Assembly (NCBI RefSeq): GCF_001999465.1 | Contig: NZ_MQMF01000002.1 | Coordinates: 248,001-312,000 of the forward strand | Origin: Fictibacillus arsenicus | GTDB lineage: Bacteria; Bacillota; Bacilli; Bacillales; Fictibacillaceae | Direction: 5' to 3' | Length of the DNA: 64,000 nucleotides | In this document: piece after piece, positions 1 through 7,574 of the stretch | Numbering within the stretch: position 1 is the first letter of the stretch | How the letters are laid out: each line of letters starts with the position of its first letter | The notes under the pieces: generated by a model | The model's database searches: none | Told to the model about the DNA's origin: nothing | The model's input: the letters and a program-made list of their open reading frames with translations, nothing else | Position numbers and translations under genes: made by a program

Positions 1-424
1 CCATTTTCATTTCACCAAGCTGTTTTGTTTTGGCATACATCGATACACCATCGGGAATAGATGCTTCGTTATAGTTTCCTTCATGTCCGCTAAAAACACA
101 ATCCGTACTAATATGAATCAATTTTCCGCCGTATTCTTTTAAATGTTTAGCTAATTCATGAGGAAGGAGGCTATTTACCAGAATTGCTTCACGTGGATGG
201 ATAGCTGCATATTCATTTAATAGGCCTATACAATTGATAATGATATCCGGTTTGTGGGTTTGAACCACTTCCCTAATTTGGTTTAAATCCGTTGCATCCA
301 GCATAATATGGCCAGCCGTTTTATCTCTGGATGTTAATATCAGTTCGTATGGTGAATTATTTTTGAAATAGGAGGCAATCATATGCCCCGCCATTCCATT
401 TGCCCCTGTTATCATTATCTTCAA
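1..424 (-). CDS. RmlD-like nucleotide-sugar reductase, N-terminal part (runs off left edge)
   Basis: The gene starts at a TTG whose bases overlap the stop codon of the upstream dehydratase gene, and it leaves the window after about 141 codons. The N-terminus reads as a Rossmann NAD(P)-binding motif (ITGANGMAGH), and further on there is STDCVFSG, a stretch typical of dTDP-4-dehydrorhamnose-reductase-like SDR proteins. With the next two genes it would form a UDP-GlcNAc to UDP-N-acetyl-L-sugar pathway, acting as the C4-ketoreductase. It looks more RmlD-like than the Cap5F/WbjC reductases. That hints at an L-rhamnosamine/L-quinovosamine branch rather than L-fucosamine, but this is inference. The C-terminus is not visible. 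Confidence 0.75.
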   Translation of the reverse strand, partial: MKIMITGANGMAGHMIASYFKNNSPYELILTSRDKTAGHIMLDATDLNQIREVVQTHKPDIIINCIGLLNEYAAIHPREAILVNSLLPHELAKHLKEYGGKLIHISTDCVFSGHEGNYNEASIPDGVSMYAKTKQLGEMKM

Positions 425-1407
425 GACAGAAAACCGCCTTCAGTTAACATTGTATAGATTTCTTCTTTTGTCATTAAGTCTTTTTCAGAGCTATAGCTCT
501 CTAATTCAACTTTTTCATAAGCAGAATAATGCTGGTTCAGCCCTTCTATATCAATTGTTGGCAAAATAACAAAATATTCATTATCATAGTACACCGTTGT
601 AGCGCTCTCATATTCGGAGAGCAGAATCTCGTGAAGCTTCTCACCAGGCCGCTTCCCAAGCTCAACCATTGTTATGCCTTCTTTCCCAGAAGCATCAATA
701 AGAACTTGAGCTAGATCAGTGATTTTGCATGTAGGCATTTTCATAACAAAAATCTCGCCTCCAACACTTTCAAAGGTAGCTTTAAACAATAAACTGATCG
801 CTTCTTCAAGTGTTAAAAAGAATCTTGTCATTTCAAAGTCCGTAATACCAACTTGTCCTTTTTTTTCAATCTGGCTTTTGAATACGTGAATTACACTGCC
901 GTTGGTTCCTAAAACATTACCTCCCCTTACGCAAACAAACCGTGTATGTTTGCTAAGAAGATTTGCATGAATGATTAATTTCTCGCCGATCGCTTTTGTC
1001 ATACCGTATAGATTAGATGGGTTAGCAGCTTTGTCTGTTGATATATAAATAACTTTCGTAACTTTATGATGGATTGCCGTTTCAATAACGTTTTGAGTCC
1101 CTTGAATATTGCTCTTTAAAGCCTCGTATGGCTGCAATTCACAGATTGGCACATGCTTAAGAGCAGCAAGGTGATAAATGTAATCGACTCCTTCACTAGC
1201 TCTCATGAGAGAATCTTTGTCTCTAATATCTCCAATCATAAAGGTAAGCTTTGGATTGTAATCAAATTGTCTCTGCATGGCAACCTGGCTAGCTTCATTA
1301 CGGGATAAAACGATGATTTCTTTTGGCTCCTTTGGCAGCAGCTGCTTTACGAGTTCATGACCCCAAGAGCCTGTGCCTCCCGTAATTAATATTCTTTTAT
1401 TTAACAA
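421..1407 (-). CDS. UDP-GlcNAc 4,6-dehydratase (CapE/FnlA/WbjB type)
   Basis: Predicted cytoplasmic SDR enzyme of 328 residues that removes water from UDP-GlcNAc to give a 4-keto-6-deoxy sugar, probably with C5 epimerisation as in the CapE/FnlA family. The NAD-binding motif TGGTGSWG is near residue 9 and the YGMTK catalytic pair near residue 130. Length fits this family rather than the long membrane-bound CapD type. A TTG start is preceded by AGGAGG and lies inside the end of the upstream epimerase gene. Its own stop overlaps the following reductase start, so the three genes are translationally coupled. It is the first step of the pathway whose end product is presumably used by the neighbouring glycosyltransferases. 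Confidence 0.85.
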   Translation of the reverse strand: MLNKRILITGGTGSWGHELVKQLLPKEPKEIIVLSRNEASQVAMQRQFDYNPKLTFMIGDIRDKDSLMRASEGVDYIYHLAALKHVPICELQPYEALKSNIQGTQNVIETAIHHKVTKVIYISTDKAANPSNLYGMTKAIGEKLIIHANLLSKHTRFVCVRGGNVLGTNGSVIHVFKSQIEKKGQVGITDFEMTRFFLTLEEAISLLFKATFESVGGEIFVMKMPTCKITDLAQVLIDASGKEGITMVELGKRPGEKLHEILLSEYESATTVYYDNEYFVILPTIDIEGLNQHYSAYEKVELESYSSEKDLMTKEEIYTMLTEGGFLS

Positions 1408-2491
1408 TACTATTTCCTCCTAAGATAAACTTTACTACGCGATCTGAAACATCCAGATCACCATATCCCTCTGGAATTGACCAATGCTTTTCTTCATGAG
1501 TCATCACCTTTACTGAAGATAAGATCTGCTGTGCAGTAACCCCTGATACACAGTTGCTTCCACATTTTACGGTTTCTGGTCTCTCCGTACTATTCCGCAT
1601 GGTCACAGTTGGCACTTGAAACAAACAGCATTCTTCTTGAACTGTCCCACTATCAGAAAGTACACAATAAGCATTCTTTTCCAACTTCACAAAGTCAAAA
1701 AAACCAAATGGTTCATGAAATTGTACGAATGGATGCATCTCCAGTTTGTTCGTTTCTATTATTTTTGATTTTGTTCTTGGATGAATGGAACATATTACAG
1801 GCATTTGAAAAGATTCTGCGACTAGATTCAATCCTGTTAAGATTTCTTTTAAGTGATTAGGATTGTCCACATTCTCCGCACGATGTGCAGTTACCAGCAT
1901 GTATTTTCGTGCTGATAAAGTAAGTTTTTTCAAAATGTCACTATTATCGATTGATTCTTTAAATTGAGTTAAAACTTCATAAATTGGATTCCCCGAAACC
2001 ATGATTCTATTTACTGGTACGCCCTCTTTGATTAAATTCTCGCGGCTGTATTTCGTATACGGTAAGTTAAATGTAGATATAGCATCAATGACTTTTCTGT
2101 TTTTTTCTTCAGGGACAGAAAGGTCAAAGCACCGATTTCCTGCTTCCATGTGAACGACAGGTATATTTAGACGTTCGGCAACAATCGAAGATAACGCACT
2201 GTTGGTGTCACCTAAGACAAGTACCTTATCCGGCTTCTCATAAATCAGTATCTTTTCAAGTTCTGAAAACAAATGAGCGATCTGATTTCCGAAAGAAAAT
2301 TGCTGTCTCATTATAATATAGTCAGGCTGTCTAAGATTGAATTCTTGGAAAAACACATCATTTAATGAATAAGTAAAATTCTGTCCAGTATGAACCAAAA
2401 TATGTTTGTCTGCTAGTCGATCAAGTTTTTTTATAATTAAGCTTAACCTGATAATTTCTGGTCTTGTCCCAAGGATAGTTACTATTTTCAA
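1397..2491 (-). CDS. UDP-N-acetylglucosamine 2-epimerase family (WecB/FnlC/Cap5G type)
   Basis: Predicted non-hydrolysing UDP-sugar 2-epimerase, 364 residues. Family hallmarks are GTRPEIIRLS at the N-terminus, LGDTNSAL near residue 94, HMEAGNRCFD with PEEKNRK near residue 140, TAHRAENVDN near 200 and SDSGTVQEE near 280. Beside a 4,6-dehydratase and a reductase, the Cap5G/FnlC/WbvD role (last step to UDP-L-FucNAc or UDP-L-QuiNAc) is more likely than ManNAc synthesis. The TTG start has AAAGGAGA seven bases upstream. It heads the three-gene minus-strand operon; a CATAGTTTA element upstream resembles a sigma-K -10 box. Confidence 0.85.
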   Translation of the reverse strand: MKIVTILGTRPEIIRLSLIIKKLDRLADKHILVHTGQNFTYSLNDVFFQEFNLRQPDYIIMRQQFSFGNQIAHLFSELEKILIYEKPDKVLVLGDTNSALSSIVAERLNIPVVHMEAGNRCFDLSVPEEKNRKVIDAISTFNLPYTKYSRENLIKEGVPVNRIMVSGNPIYEVLTQFKESIDNSDILKKLTLSARKYMLVTAHRAENVDNPNHLKEILTGLNLVAESFQMPVICSIHPRTKSKIIETNKLEMHPFVQFHEPFGFFDFVKLEKNAYCVLSDSGTVQEECCLFQVPTVTMRNSTERPETVKCGSNCVSGVTAQQILSSVKVMTHEEKHWSIPEGYGDLDVSDRVVKFILGGNSIVK

Positions 2492-2530
2492 TGAAACTCT
2501 CCTTTCTTAATAAACATTAAGACTTTATAT

Positions 2531-2539
2531 TAAACTATG
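2531..2539 (-). promoter_or_regulatory. Possible sigma-K-like -10 element for the nucleotide-sugar operon
   Basis: On the minus strand this reads CATAGTTTA, matching CATANNNTA. The nearest AC that could serve as -35 is only 14 bases away instead of 16-17, so this is a weak call. It lies about 40 bp before the WecB-type start. Confidence 0.3.
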
Positions 2540-2607
2540 ATTTTAAAGTTAAAGTGGACTAGACCCCTACCCTTTTCATAAAAAAAAGGCGGTAAATGAA
2601 ATCCCGA

Positions 2608-2634
2608 ACTTTTTTAAACAAGCTTCATACTATA
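2608..2634 (+). promoter_or_regulatory. Sigma-K-type promoter of the GT4 gene
   Basis: AC at 2608-2609, a 16-bp spacer, then CATACTATA at 2626-2634. This fits the sigma-K consensus AC-N16-CATANNNTA exactly. The glycosyltransferase start follows 29 bp later, with AAGGAG in between. Confidence 0.65.
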
Positions 2635-2663
2635 GCTTATAAGGGTTTTTAAGGAGCTATCGT

Positions 2664-3725
2664 ATGTCTAAAACCAAGATTCTATTTGTATTTTATTTAC
2701 CTAGCGGAGGCATGGAAACACTAAATCGCCAGCGCTGCAAAGCACTCGTAAAACATGATATAGAGTGTCACCTTTTGTATATGCAGAACGGAACTGGGAT
2801 GCAAAATATTTCACAAATTCCTACTTATATAACGAATCATGATAGTGAAATAAAGAAAATATTAAAAAATCACCAATTTGATGCCATTTTTGTAAGTTCT
2901 GATATGCAGATGCTTCAAAGAATACGAAACTTAGGTTACAAGGGTAAATTGTTCTTTGAAGTCCAGGGACTGGGTAGTTATAAGGACGCCGAAAAAATTC
3001 TGACACAGGCAAAGCCTTTTGTAATGAATTTCTCAGATGGCATTCTTTATCCCCAAACACCTCATCTAATCAGTTTGATCGAGGCTCATTATCCTGCGCA
3101 TCCGAAGTTTTGCTTTCATAACTGCTTTGATACGGAAGAATTTAGCTATCGATCAACTCAAAGACTGACTCAACCTGTTATAGGCTGGGTAGGAAGATTA
3201 GAACTGAATAAGAATTGGGATGACTTTCTGTTGTTTGCCATGCGGTACACTAAAATAAAACCGAATACGAAGTTTTGGATGTTTATTGATAATACGCTTG
3301 GGAATCATCATGAAAAGGCAAGATTTTATAAATTAATAAACCGATATAAACTAACAGATTCTGTAGTCATTCACGCTAACGTTCCCCATAAGCAGATGGC
3401 TGAATATTTCTCTATGATTGGAGATAGCGGCGGTTTCTTGCTATCTACTTCAAAGGTAGAAGGGTTTGGTTATGCGGTCATTGAAGCGATGAGCTGCAGA
3501 TGTCCTGTACTTACTTCAGATTCAGACGGCGTAAAAGCGTTCATTATCCACAATGTCACTGGAAAATTCTACGAGAATAGTAATATTGGGTCAGCGGTTA
3601 AACAAGCGATAGAGCTTACTGACAATCATGAATTACGAAATGAGATCATCCAACATGCATTGAATCATCTTTCTTTATTCAACTTAGACGTATATGCCAA
3701 TGAATTTATGAAATTATTAAAGTAA
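2664..3725 (+). CDS. GT4-family glycosyltransferase, probable spore-surface glycan enzyme
   Basis: A 353-residue GT-B fold glycosyltransferase. The C-terminal half holds the retaining GT4 signature EGFGYAVIEAMSCRCPV near residue 265, with the E-x7-E pair that binds the nucleotide-sugar donor. No membrane segment is seen, so it should act in the mother-cell cytoplasm. The ATG has AAGGAG eight bases upstream. It is transcribed alone from a sigma-K-like promoter, divergent from the nucleotide-sugar operon and convergent with the GT2 gene. Donor and acceptor cannot be read from the sequence. A role in decorating the spore crust is inferred from the promoter and the adjacent cge/cot genes. Confidence 0.8.
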   Translation: MSKTKILFVFYLPSGGMETLNRQRCKALVKHDIECHLLYMQNGTGMQNISQIPTYITNHDSEIKKILKNHQFDAIFVSSDMQMLQRIRNLGYKGKLFFEVQGLGSYKDAEKILTQAKPFVMNFSDGILYPQTPHLISLIEAHYPAHPKFCFHNCFDTEEFSYRSTQRLTQPVIGWVGRLELNKNWDDFLLFAMRYTKIKPNTKFWMFIDNTLGNHHEKARFYKLINRYKLTDSVVIHANVPHKQMAEYFSMIGDSGGFLLSTSKVEGFGYAVIEAMSCRCPVLTSDSDGVKAFIIHNVTGKFYENSNIGSAVKQAIELTDNHELRNEIIQHALNHLSLFNLDVYANEFMKLLK

Positions 3726-3757
3726 AAAAGCCGCTTATTCTTAAGAGGCTTTTTTTT
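3725..3757. terminator. Bidirectional terminator between two glycosyltransferase genes
   Basis: AAAAAGCC pairs with GGCTTTTT and is followed by a run of T on both strands. It separates the convergent GT4 and GT2 genes. Confidence 0.75.
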
Positions 3758-3767
3758 ATGTGTATTT

Positions 3768-4487
3768 TTAAAACCTGTTTTGCATGGCAATCTTAATCAG
3801 TTCATTCATTTTATCCATGTGTCGCTGAGTAGTTATTTGCATTTCTTTTCGAATATCTATTCGGTGCTGTTTCGTACCCATTCTGCTATGGACTCTGTAG
3901 TGCACGAGCGGCTCGGGATAATAGTGAAAATGGTATATTGATAGTATTCTTAACCAAAAATCATAATCTTGTGTGTAGAGCAATGTTTCATCAAACAAAC
4001 CAAATTCCTTAAATAGATTCATGTGTAACATGACCGTACAGCCATTAATGACGCAGCCTCTTCTCATCCTTTTTAGAAAATGAACTGTGTTCGGAAAACC
4101 CATTCCTTGAGGTGAAGAAACAATTTTTCCAGACTCATTGATCAAATAAAAATTTGAATAACTTGCGTGAGCATTAATAGATTTCATATAATGCAGCTGT
4201 TTTTCGATTTTTAAAGGATGGAATACATCATCAGAACTTAACCAGGCAAAGTAATCCCCTGTTGCATGCTGAATTCCCATATTTAAAGCCGAGGCAGTAC
4301 CACCGTTTTGTTTTTCAATATATCTGATTCTATTTAAATAAGGTGTTACTTTTTCTTTATGCAGTGATGAACCATCATTTACAACTATGATTTCGATATT
4401 CGTGTACGTTTGATTTATGGCACTTTCGATAGCAAAAGAAATGTAAGGACAGTTGTAAAATGGAATAATGATGGAAACTTTGTTCAA
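3768..4487 (-). CDS. GT2-family glycosyltransferase
   Basis: A 239-residue family 2 glycosyltransferase. It opens with VSIIIPFYNC and a GT-A nucleotide-binding region (VVNDGSS near 38); LSSDD near residue 90 serves as the metal/donor site. The start is TTG, since an in-frame stop lies three codons upstream. AAGGAGG sits about 12 bases away, which is a long spacing. It follows the cgeB-like gene by 17 bp on the same strand, so the two are one operon, reminiscent of the cge spore-maturation genes of B. subtilis, which also include a GT2 enzyme. Its substrate is unknown. Confidence 0.8.
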   Translation of the reverse strand: MNKVSIIIPFYNCPYISFAIESAINQTYTNIEIIVVNDGSSLHKEKVTPYLNRIRYIEKQNGGTASALNMGIQHATGDYFAWLSSDDVFHPLKIEKQLHYMKSINAHASYSNFYLINESGKIVSSPQGMGFPNTVHFLKRMRRGCVINGCTVMLHMNLFKEFGLFDETLLYTQDYDFWLRILSIYHFHYYPEPLVHYRVHSRMGTKQHRIDIRKEMQITTQRHMDKMNELIKIAMQNRF

Positions 4488-4504
4488 TGCGAACTAATAC
4501 CTCC

Positions 4505-5425
4505 TTACTTGTTATTTTGTAAGAATTGTTGAATAGCATTGATCATTTCTTTTGCTCTTATTTCAGTCGTATGCCTTTGTTGGATTAAAGCTAGGCCATT
4601 TTTTACGATTTGATTACGAAGTGCTTCATTTTGTAAATAATACTCCACTTTTTCTTTGAAATTGGTCTCATCTATAGCAACGAACGTTTTTCCATCGACA
4701 AAGCCTAAATCTGTTAACTCTTGGGAGCCCGGTGCAGCGAGAAGTGTACCGCATGCCAATACTTCAAAATATTTTAGCAACGGAAAATGATGAATAGAAT
4801 CACATGTTAAAAAAATGTGTGCTCTGCTGATCTCTTTGGCATATTTTTCACCTGAAAGTCCGTTCTTTACAACTCCATACCCAGGGTGGGATCTTTGAAC
4901 AAAACGTCGATCTCTAAAATAATGCTGTGCGATCTTGTGTCTGAAGGGATAAATGTGTGGATAAGCAGCACCGATCATTAATAGTGGAATATCTTTAGAA
5001 ATGGGTTGAATGTGAAAGATATCGGAAGGTACATGATGAGGAAACCAGATGATTCGGCTAATGTGATCAGGAAGCCACATTTTAAACGCATCTCTATAAT
5101 GGCAAAAGATTAAAGCTGGTTTCTCCTGATGGATTAAAAAATTTCGTTTTGAAAGCTTGTAATGCAAGTCATGCATTAATGTACCGTGGGGGATAGTAAG
5201 ATCCTTTAACCCTCTAATAAAAGGCCGATACTCAGGCTTATAATCATTTAACAGAATGAAATCGGGTTTGGCAGGCAGTTGGTTAACAATGTCCAAAATG
5301 TATCCGTCACCATGCCAGACAACGAGATTTGTAAGTTTTGCAAGTTCGTTTTCTAAGTAAAAACTGCTCCTTTCAAGCTGTTGGGAACGGTCTTTTGTAA
5401 TAAAGAGAAGATTAATTTTTTTCAT
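4505..5425 (-). CDS. cgeB: CgeB-like spore-maturation glycosyltransferase
   Basis: A 306-residue protein of the CgeB family (GT-B fold with a C-terminal glycosyl-transferase group 1-like domain). Visible marks are YFEVLACGTLLAAPGS near residue 220 and a C-terminal RHTTEIRAKEM stretch common in the family. In B. subtilis CgeB is a late mother-cell protein that helps modify the outermost spore layer. Here it follows a small cgeA-like gene on the same strand, as in the cgeAB operon, with a hairpin between the two. AAAGGAGA precedes the ATG. The enzymatic activity is inferred from fold only. Confidence 0.7.
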   Translation of the reverse strand: MKKINLLFITKDRSQQLERSSFYLENELAKLTNLVVWHGDGYILDIVNQLPAKPDFILLNDYKPEYRPFIRGLKDLTIPHGTLMHDLHYKLSKRNFLIHQEKPALIFCHYRDAFKMWLPDHISRIIWFPHHVPSDIFHIQPISKDIPLLMIGAAYPHIYPFRHKIAQHYFRDRRFVQRSHPGYGVVKNGLSGEKYAKEISRAHIFLTCDSIHHFPLLKYFEVLACGTLLAAPGSQELTDLGFVDGKTFVAIDETNFKEKVEYYLQNEALRNQIVKNGLALIQQRHTTEIRAKEMINAIQQFLQNNK

Positions 5426-5453
5426 CTTACTCTCCTTTCCTTCTATTTAAATA

Positions 5454-5475
5454 ACTCCATGCTTTCGCATGGAGT
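5454..5475 (-). terminator. Hairpin between cgeA-like and cgeB-like genes
   Basis: A perfect 8-bp stem, ACTCCATG/CATGGAGT, encloses a six-base loop. On the minus strand it is followed by TATTTAAAT, a weak terminator tail. It may lower expression of the enzyme genes relative to the structural protein encoded upstream. Confidence 0.5.
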
Positions 5476-5482
5476 CCTGATT

Positions 5483-5719
5483 CTAAAGCTCAACAAGTAA
5501 TATTTTGTCTAGTGGTACAACATATAAACCAGCACCAGCAGAACCAGCTTGTGAGAAAACTACAAAATCTCCACCAACTTCAACAACTCTTACACCCGTT
5601 AAATCAGGTGTACCTGGAGGCTGATTGGAATTCACAAGAAACACTTCTGCTATTACATATTGTTCTCTCAAATATCTAATAAAGAAATCACGGTATAAAC
5701 CAAAATGTACTAACGCCAT
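5483..5719 (-). CDS. Small CgeA-like / LSm-like spore-surface protein
   Basis: A 78-residue protein with alternating beta-strand patterns: EVFLVNSN, VRVVEVGGDFVVF and a C-terminal LYVVPLDKILLVEL. This resembles the small LSm-like fold of CgeA and DUF2642 proteins of spore formers. It is preceded by AAAGGAG and by an AC-N16-CATATATTA promoter of sigma-K type, and it is followed by a cgeB-like gene. Position and regulation, more than sequence identity, suggest it is a crust or exosporium structural protein and possible glycan acceptor. The name is tentative. Confidence 0.55.
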   Translation of the reverse strand: MALVHFGLYRDFFIRYLREQYVIAEVFLVNSNQPPGTPDLTGVRVVEVGGDFVVFSQAGSAGAGLYVVPLDKILLVEL

Positions 5720-5765
5720 AGATTAAACACTCCTTTAAAACTTGGGCAATAGATAAGCCCTACTT

Positions 5766-5792
5766 TAATATATGCCGCTCATTTATTTTGGT
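5766..5792 (-). promoter_or_regulatory. Sigma-K-type promoter of the cgeA-like/cgeB-like operon
   Basis: On the minus strand: AC, 16 bases, then CATATATTA, a full match to AC-N16-CATANNNTA. The gene start lies about 47 bp downstream. GerE sites were not searched for. Confidence 0.65.
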
Positions 5793-5850
5793 TTGGACAA
5801 ACGTCTTTTTTTAAGGCTATTTTCGTAAACTTTGTTGTTTTTGGAAGATG

Positions 5851-5990
5851 TTAATTTCCGTTCCAGGTTGCTCGCTTTCCGCGGGGCAGGCGGTGAGCCA
5901 CATTCGAACATTTCATTTTAAGTGTCTCACCTGACCGCCAGGCCCGCAGGAGACTCGCACCTTCCACTGCAATCAACTTTTCAATGAAGA
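5851..5990 (-). repeat. Dispersed palindromic intergenic repeat, copy A (short form)
   Basis: One of six related copies in the window. On the minus strand it starts near CATTGAAAAGTTGATTGCAG and ends with the conserved block GGAAAGCGAGCAACCTGGAACGG. Internal GGTGAG/CTCACC and CGGG/CCCG arms can pair. It fills most of the 468-bp gap between the cgeA-like and cotZ genes. An 84-codon open frame within it (5851-6105) is not considered a gene. Confidence 0.85.
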
Positions 5991-6099
5991 ACTTCATCAA
6001 ACCTCCCTGTAGTAACAAACTTTTAGAAAAGAGCTTTTTAAGGAAGATTAAACATTTTTCCATGTGCCTATTTAAAGAAAAATGGTTTATTACCCTATT

Positions 6100-6127
6100 A
6101 CACATTTGTCCGACTATCCATATAGTA
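6100..6127 (+). promoter_or_regulatory. Sigma-K-type promoter of the cotZ-like gene
   Basis: AC at 6100-6101, 17 bases, then CATATAGTA at 6119-6127. The spacing is one base longer than in the other two sigma-K candidates. The coat protein start lies 61 bp downstream. Confidence 0.5.
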
Positions 6128-6187
6128 TATTAACCTGATAGACGAGAGGAATCAGGTACATGTATCTATTTCAAAGGAGGAAATACA

Positions 6188-6571
6188 TTGAGTTTATTCA
6201 ATAATAGCTCATGTTGCGGTGGTGACACTGCTGGCACGACTAGAGAAAAGTCAAAGTGCACTGGCTGTGTTTGTGAACTTTTAAACCAGCTGGCTAATAA
6301 CAGAATGAACGGCAACTTATGCGCTATGGGTGCACAGCAAGTAGTTCGGCTTGTACTAAAAGGTGCGGATCGAGGGCTTGACGTTACAGGCGGAGGCGGT
6401 CCTGCAACAGAATTTACAATCGTAAGTTTTGACCCTAAAACATGCTGTTTAGTCGTAACTCACAGAGAGGGCAACGATACAATTACATCTGTATTCGACT
6501 GTCGCTGCATCTGTGGTATTGTCTGTGTTCCATCTCGCAATGGCTTGACTGCCCCTTCAGTACTAGGCTGA
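6188..6571 (+). CDS. cotZ: CotZ/CotY-family spore coat (crust/exosporium) protein
   Basis: A 127-residue cysteine-rich protein of the CotY/CotZ/ExsY family. Cysteine pairs include SSCCGG at the N-terminus, CTGCVC near residue 24, KTCC in the middle and CRCICGIVC near residue 109. In relatives these proteins self-assemble into the disulphide-linked basal lattice of the crust or exosporium. The TTG start has AAGGAGG eight bases upstream, behind a sigma-K-like promoter. The position next to fabI matches the B. subtilis cotZ locus, but no cotV/W/X/Y cluster is seen here; cge-like and glycan genes occupy the other side instead. Confidence 0.88.
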   Translation: MSLFNNSSCCGGDTAGTTREKSKCTGCVCELLNQLANNRMNGNLCAMGAQQVVRLVLKGADRGLDVTGGGGPATEFTIVSFDPKTCCLVVTHREGNDTITSVFDCRCICGIVCVPSRNGLTAPSVLG

Positions 6572-6636
6572 TAAGTAAAGGATACAGCCACAACATTTTA
6601 TAGGACTGAAGAGTATAGGATACAGTCCAGGACGCG

Positions 6637-6676
6637 AAAAAAACCCCGAATCCCATTGAGAGCATTCGGGGTTTTG
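6637..6676. terminator. Bidirectional terminator between cotZ and fabI
   Basis: AAACCCCGAAT pairs perfectly with ATTCGGGGTTT around a 12-base loop, with A/T runs on both sides. It serves both convergent genes. Confidence 0.85.
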
Positions 6677-6687
6677 TCTATTATCTT

Positions 6688-7467
6688 TTAACGTGCAATA
6701 GTATTGTAGCCGCTGTCGACATGAAGAATCTCACCCGTGATACCGCGAGCCAAATCACTCATCAAGAAAAGTGCAGCATCTCCTACTTCTTCTTGCGTGT
6801 TCGCTTTTCGTAGTGGTGATCTTTCTTCGATTTCTTTTAGTACAGAGTTAAAGTCACCAATCCCTTTTGCCGCTAATGTACGAATTGGACCTGCTGAGAT
6901 CGCGTTAACACGGATTCCGTCTTTTCCTACATCACTTGCCAAGTATTTCACACTAGCATCTAAAGAAGCTTTTGCAACTCCCATAACATTATAGTTGGAG
7001 ACTACTCTTTCTCCGCCAAGATATGTTAAAGTAACAATGCTTCCGCCTTCGGTCATTAATGGACGAGCTTCTTTAACAACTGCTGTAAGGGAGTAAGAAG
7101 AGATATTGTGAGCCAAAAGGAACCCTTCACGAGTAGTGTTCAGGTATTCGCCTTTAAGTTCTTCAGTATTAGCGAATGCGATACAGTGTGCTAACCCGTG
7201 GATTACTCCAACTTCTTCTTTTAAAGTCGTGAAGGTCTTTTTAATTTCTTCATCATTTGTGATGTCGCATGGTAAAACAAGAGAATCATTTCTTTCTAAC
7301 GATTCCGCAAGATCACGTACATTCTTTTCAAGTCTTTCACCTGCATATGTAAATACAAGTCGCGCCCCTGCTTTTGATAGAGATTGAGCGATTCCCCAGG
7401 CAATGCTTCTTTTGTTAGCAACACCCATAACAACAAACGTTTTATCTTGTAATGATAGTTGATACAT
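6688..7467 (-). CDS. fabI: Enoyl-ACP reductase (NADH type)
   Basis: FabI performs the last reduction of each fatty-acid elongation cycle. The 259-residue protein has the GVANKRSIAWGIA cofactor motif near residue 13 and the FabI-type catalytic Y-x6-K (YNVMGVAK, near 155). The start at 7467 is chosen because GGAGGAGA lies just upstream and it gives the family length; a frame six codons longer exists. A FapR operator overlaps its promoter region, so it belongs to the malonyl-CoA-sensing lipid regulon. Neighbours follow B. subtilis (cotZ on one side, yjbQ on the other), but the thiamine genes usually in between are absent. Confidence 0.95.
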   Translation of the reverse strand: MYQLSLQDKTFVVMGVANKRSIAWGIAQSLSKAGARLVFTYAGERLEKNVRDLAESLERNDSLVLPCDITNDEEIKKTFTTLKEEVGVIHGLAHCIAFANTEELKGEYLNTTREGFLLAHNISSYSLTAVVKEARPLMTEGGSIVTLTYLGGERVVSNYNVMGVAKASLDASVKYLASDVGKDGIRVNAISAGPIRTLAAKGIGDFNSVLKEIEERSPLRKANTQEEVGDAALFLMSDLARGITGEILHVDSGYNTIAR

Positions 7468-7522
7468 AAAAAATCTCCTCCCCATGGTCTATGTTTCTTT
7501 AAATTAAGTATTAGTATTTGTT

Positions 7523-7551
7523 ATTAGTACCAAGTCCTAATTAGTATAACA
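7523..7551 (-). promoter_or_regulatory. FapR operator and extended -10 promoter of fabI
   Basis: ATTAGTACCAAGTCCTAAT (7523-7541) is an imperfect inverted repeat that fits the FapR box seen before fatty-acid genes of Bacilli. On the minus strand TG-T-TATACT (7543-7551) is an extended -10 element directly upstream of the box, so bound FapR would block early transcription. No convincing -35 is seen. Confidence 0.75.
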
Positions 7552-7574
7552 GATAAAAAGGAAGAATTCACTAG

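Noticed and set aside
2531-2539. Full sigma-K promoter for the nucleotide-sugar operon
   Set aside because: The -10 fits but the only AC is 14 bases away; kept as a weak feature only.
5851-6105. 84-codon frame between cgeA-like and cotZ genes
   Set aside because: Lies within repeat copy A, as do the minus-strand frames in copies B (16966-17208) and D (41657-41926); they follow the repeat, not a gene family.
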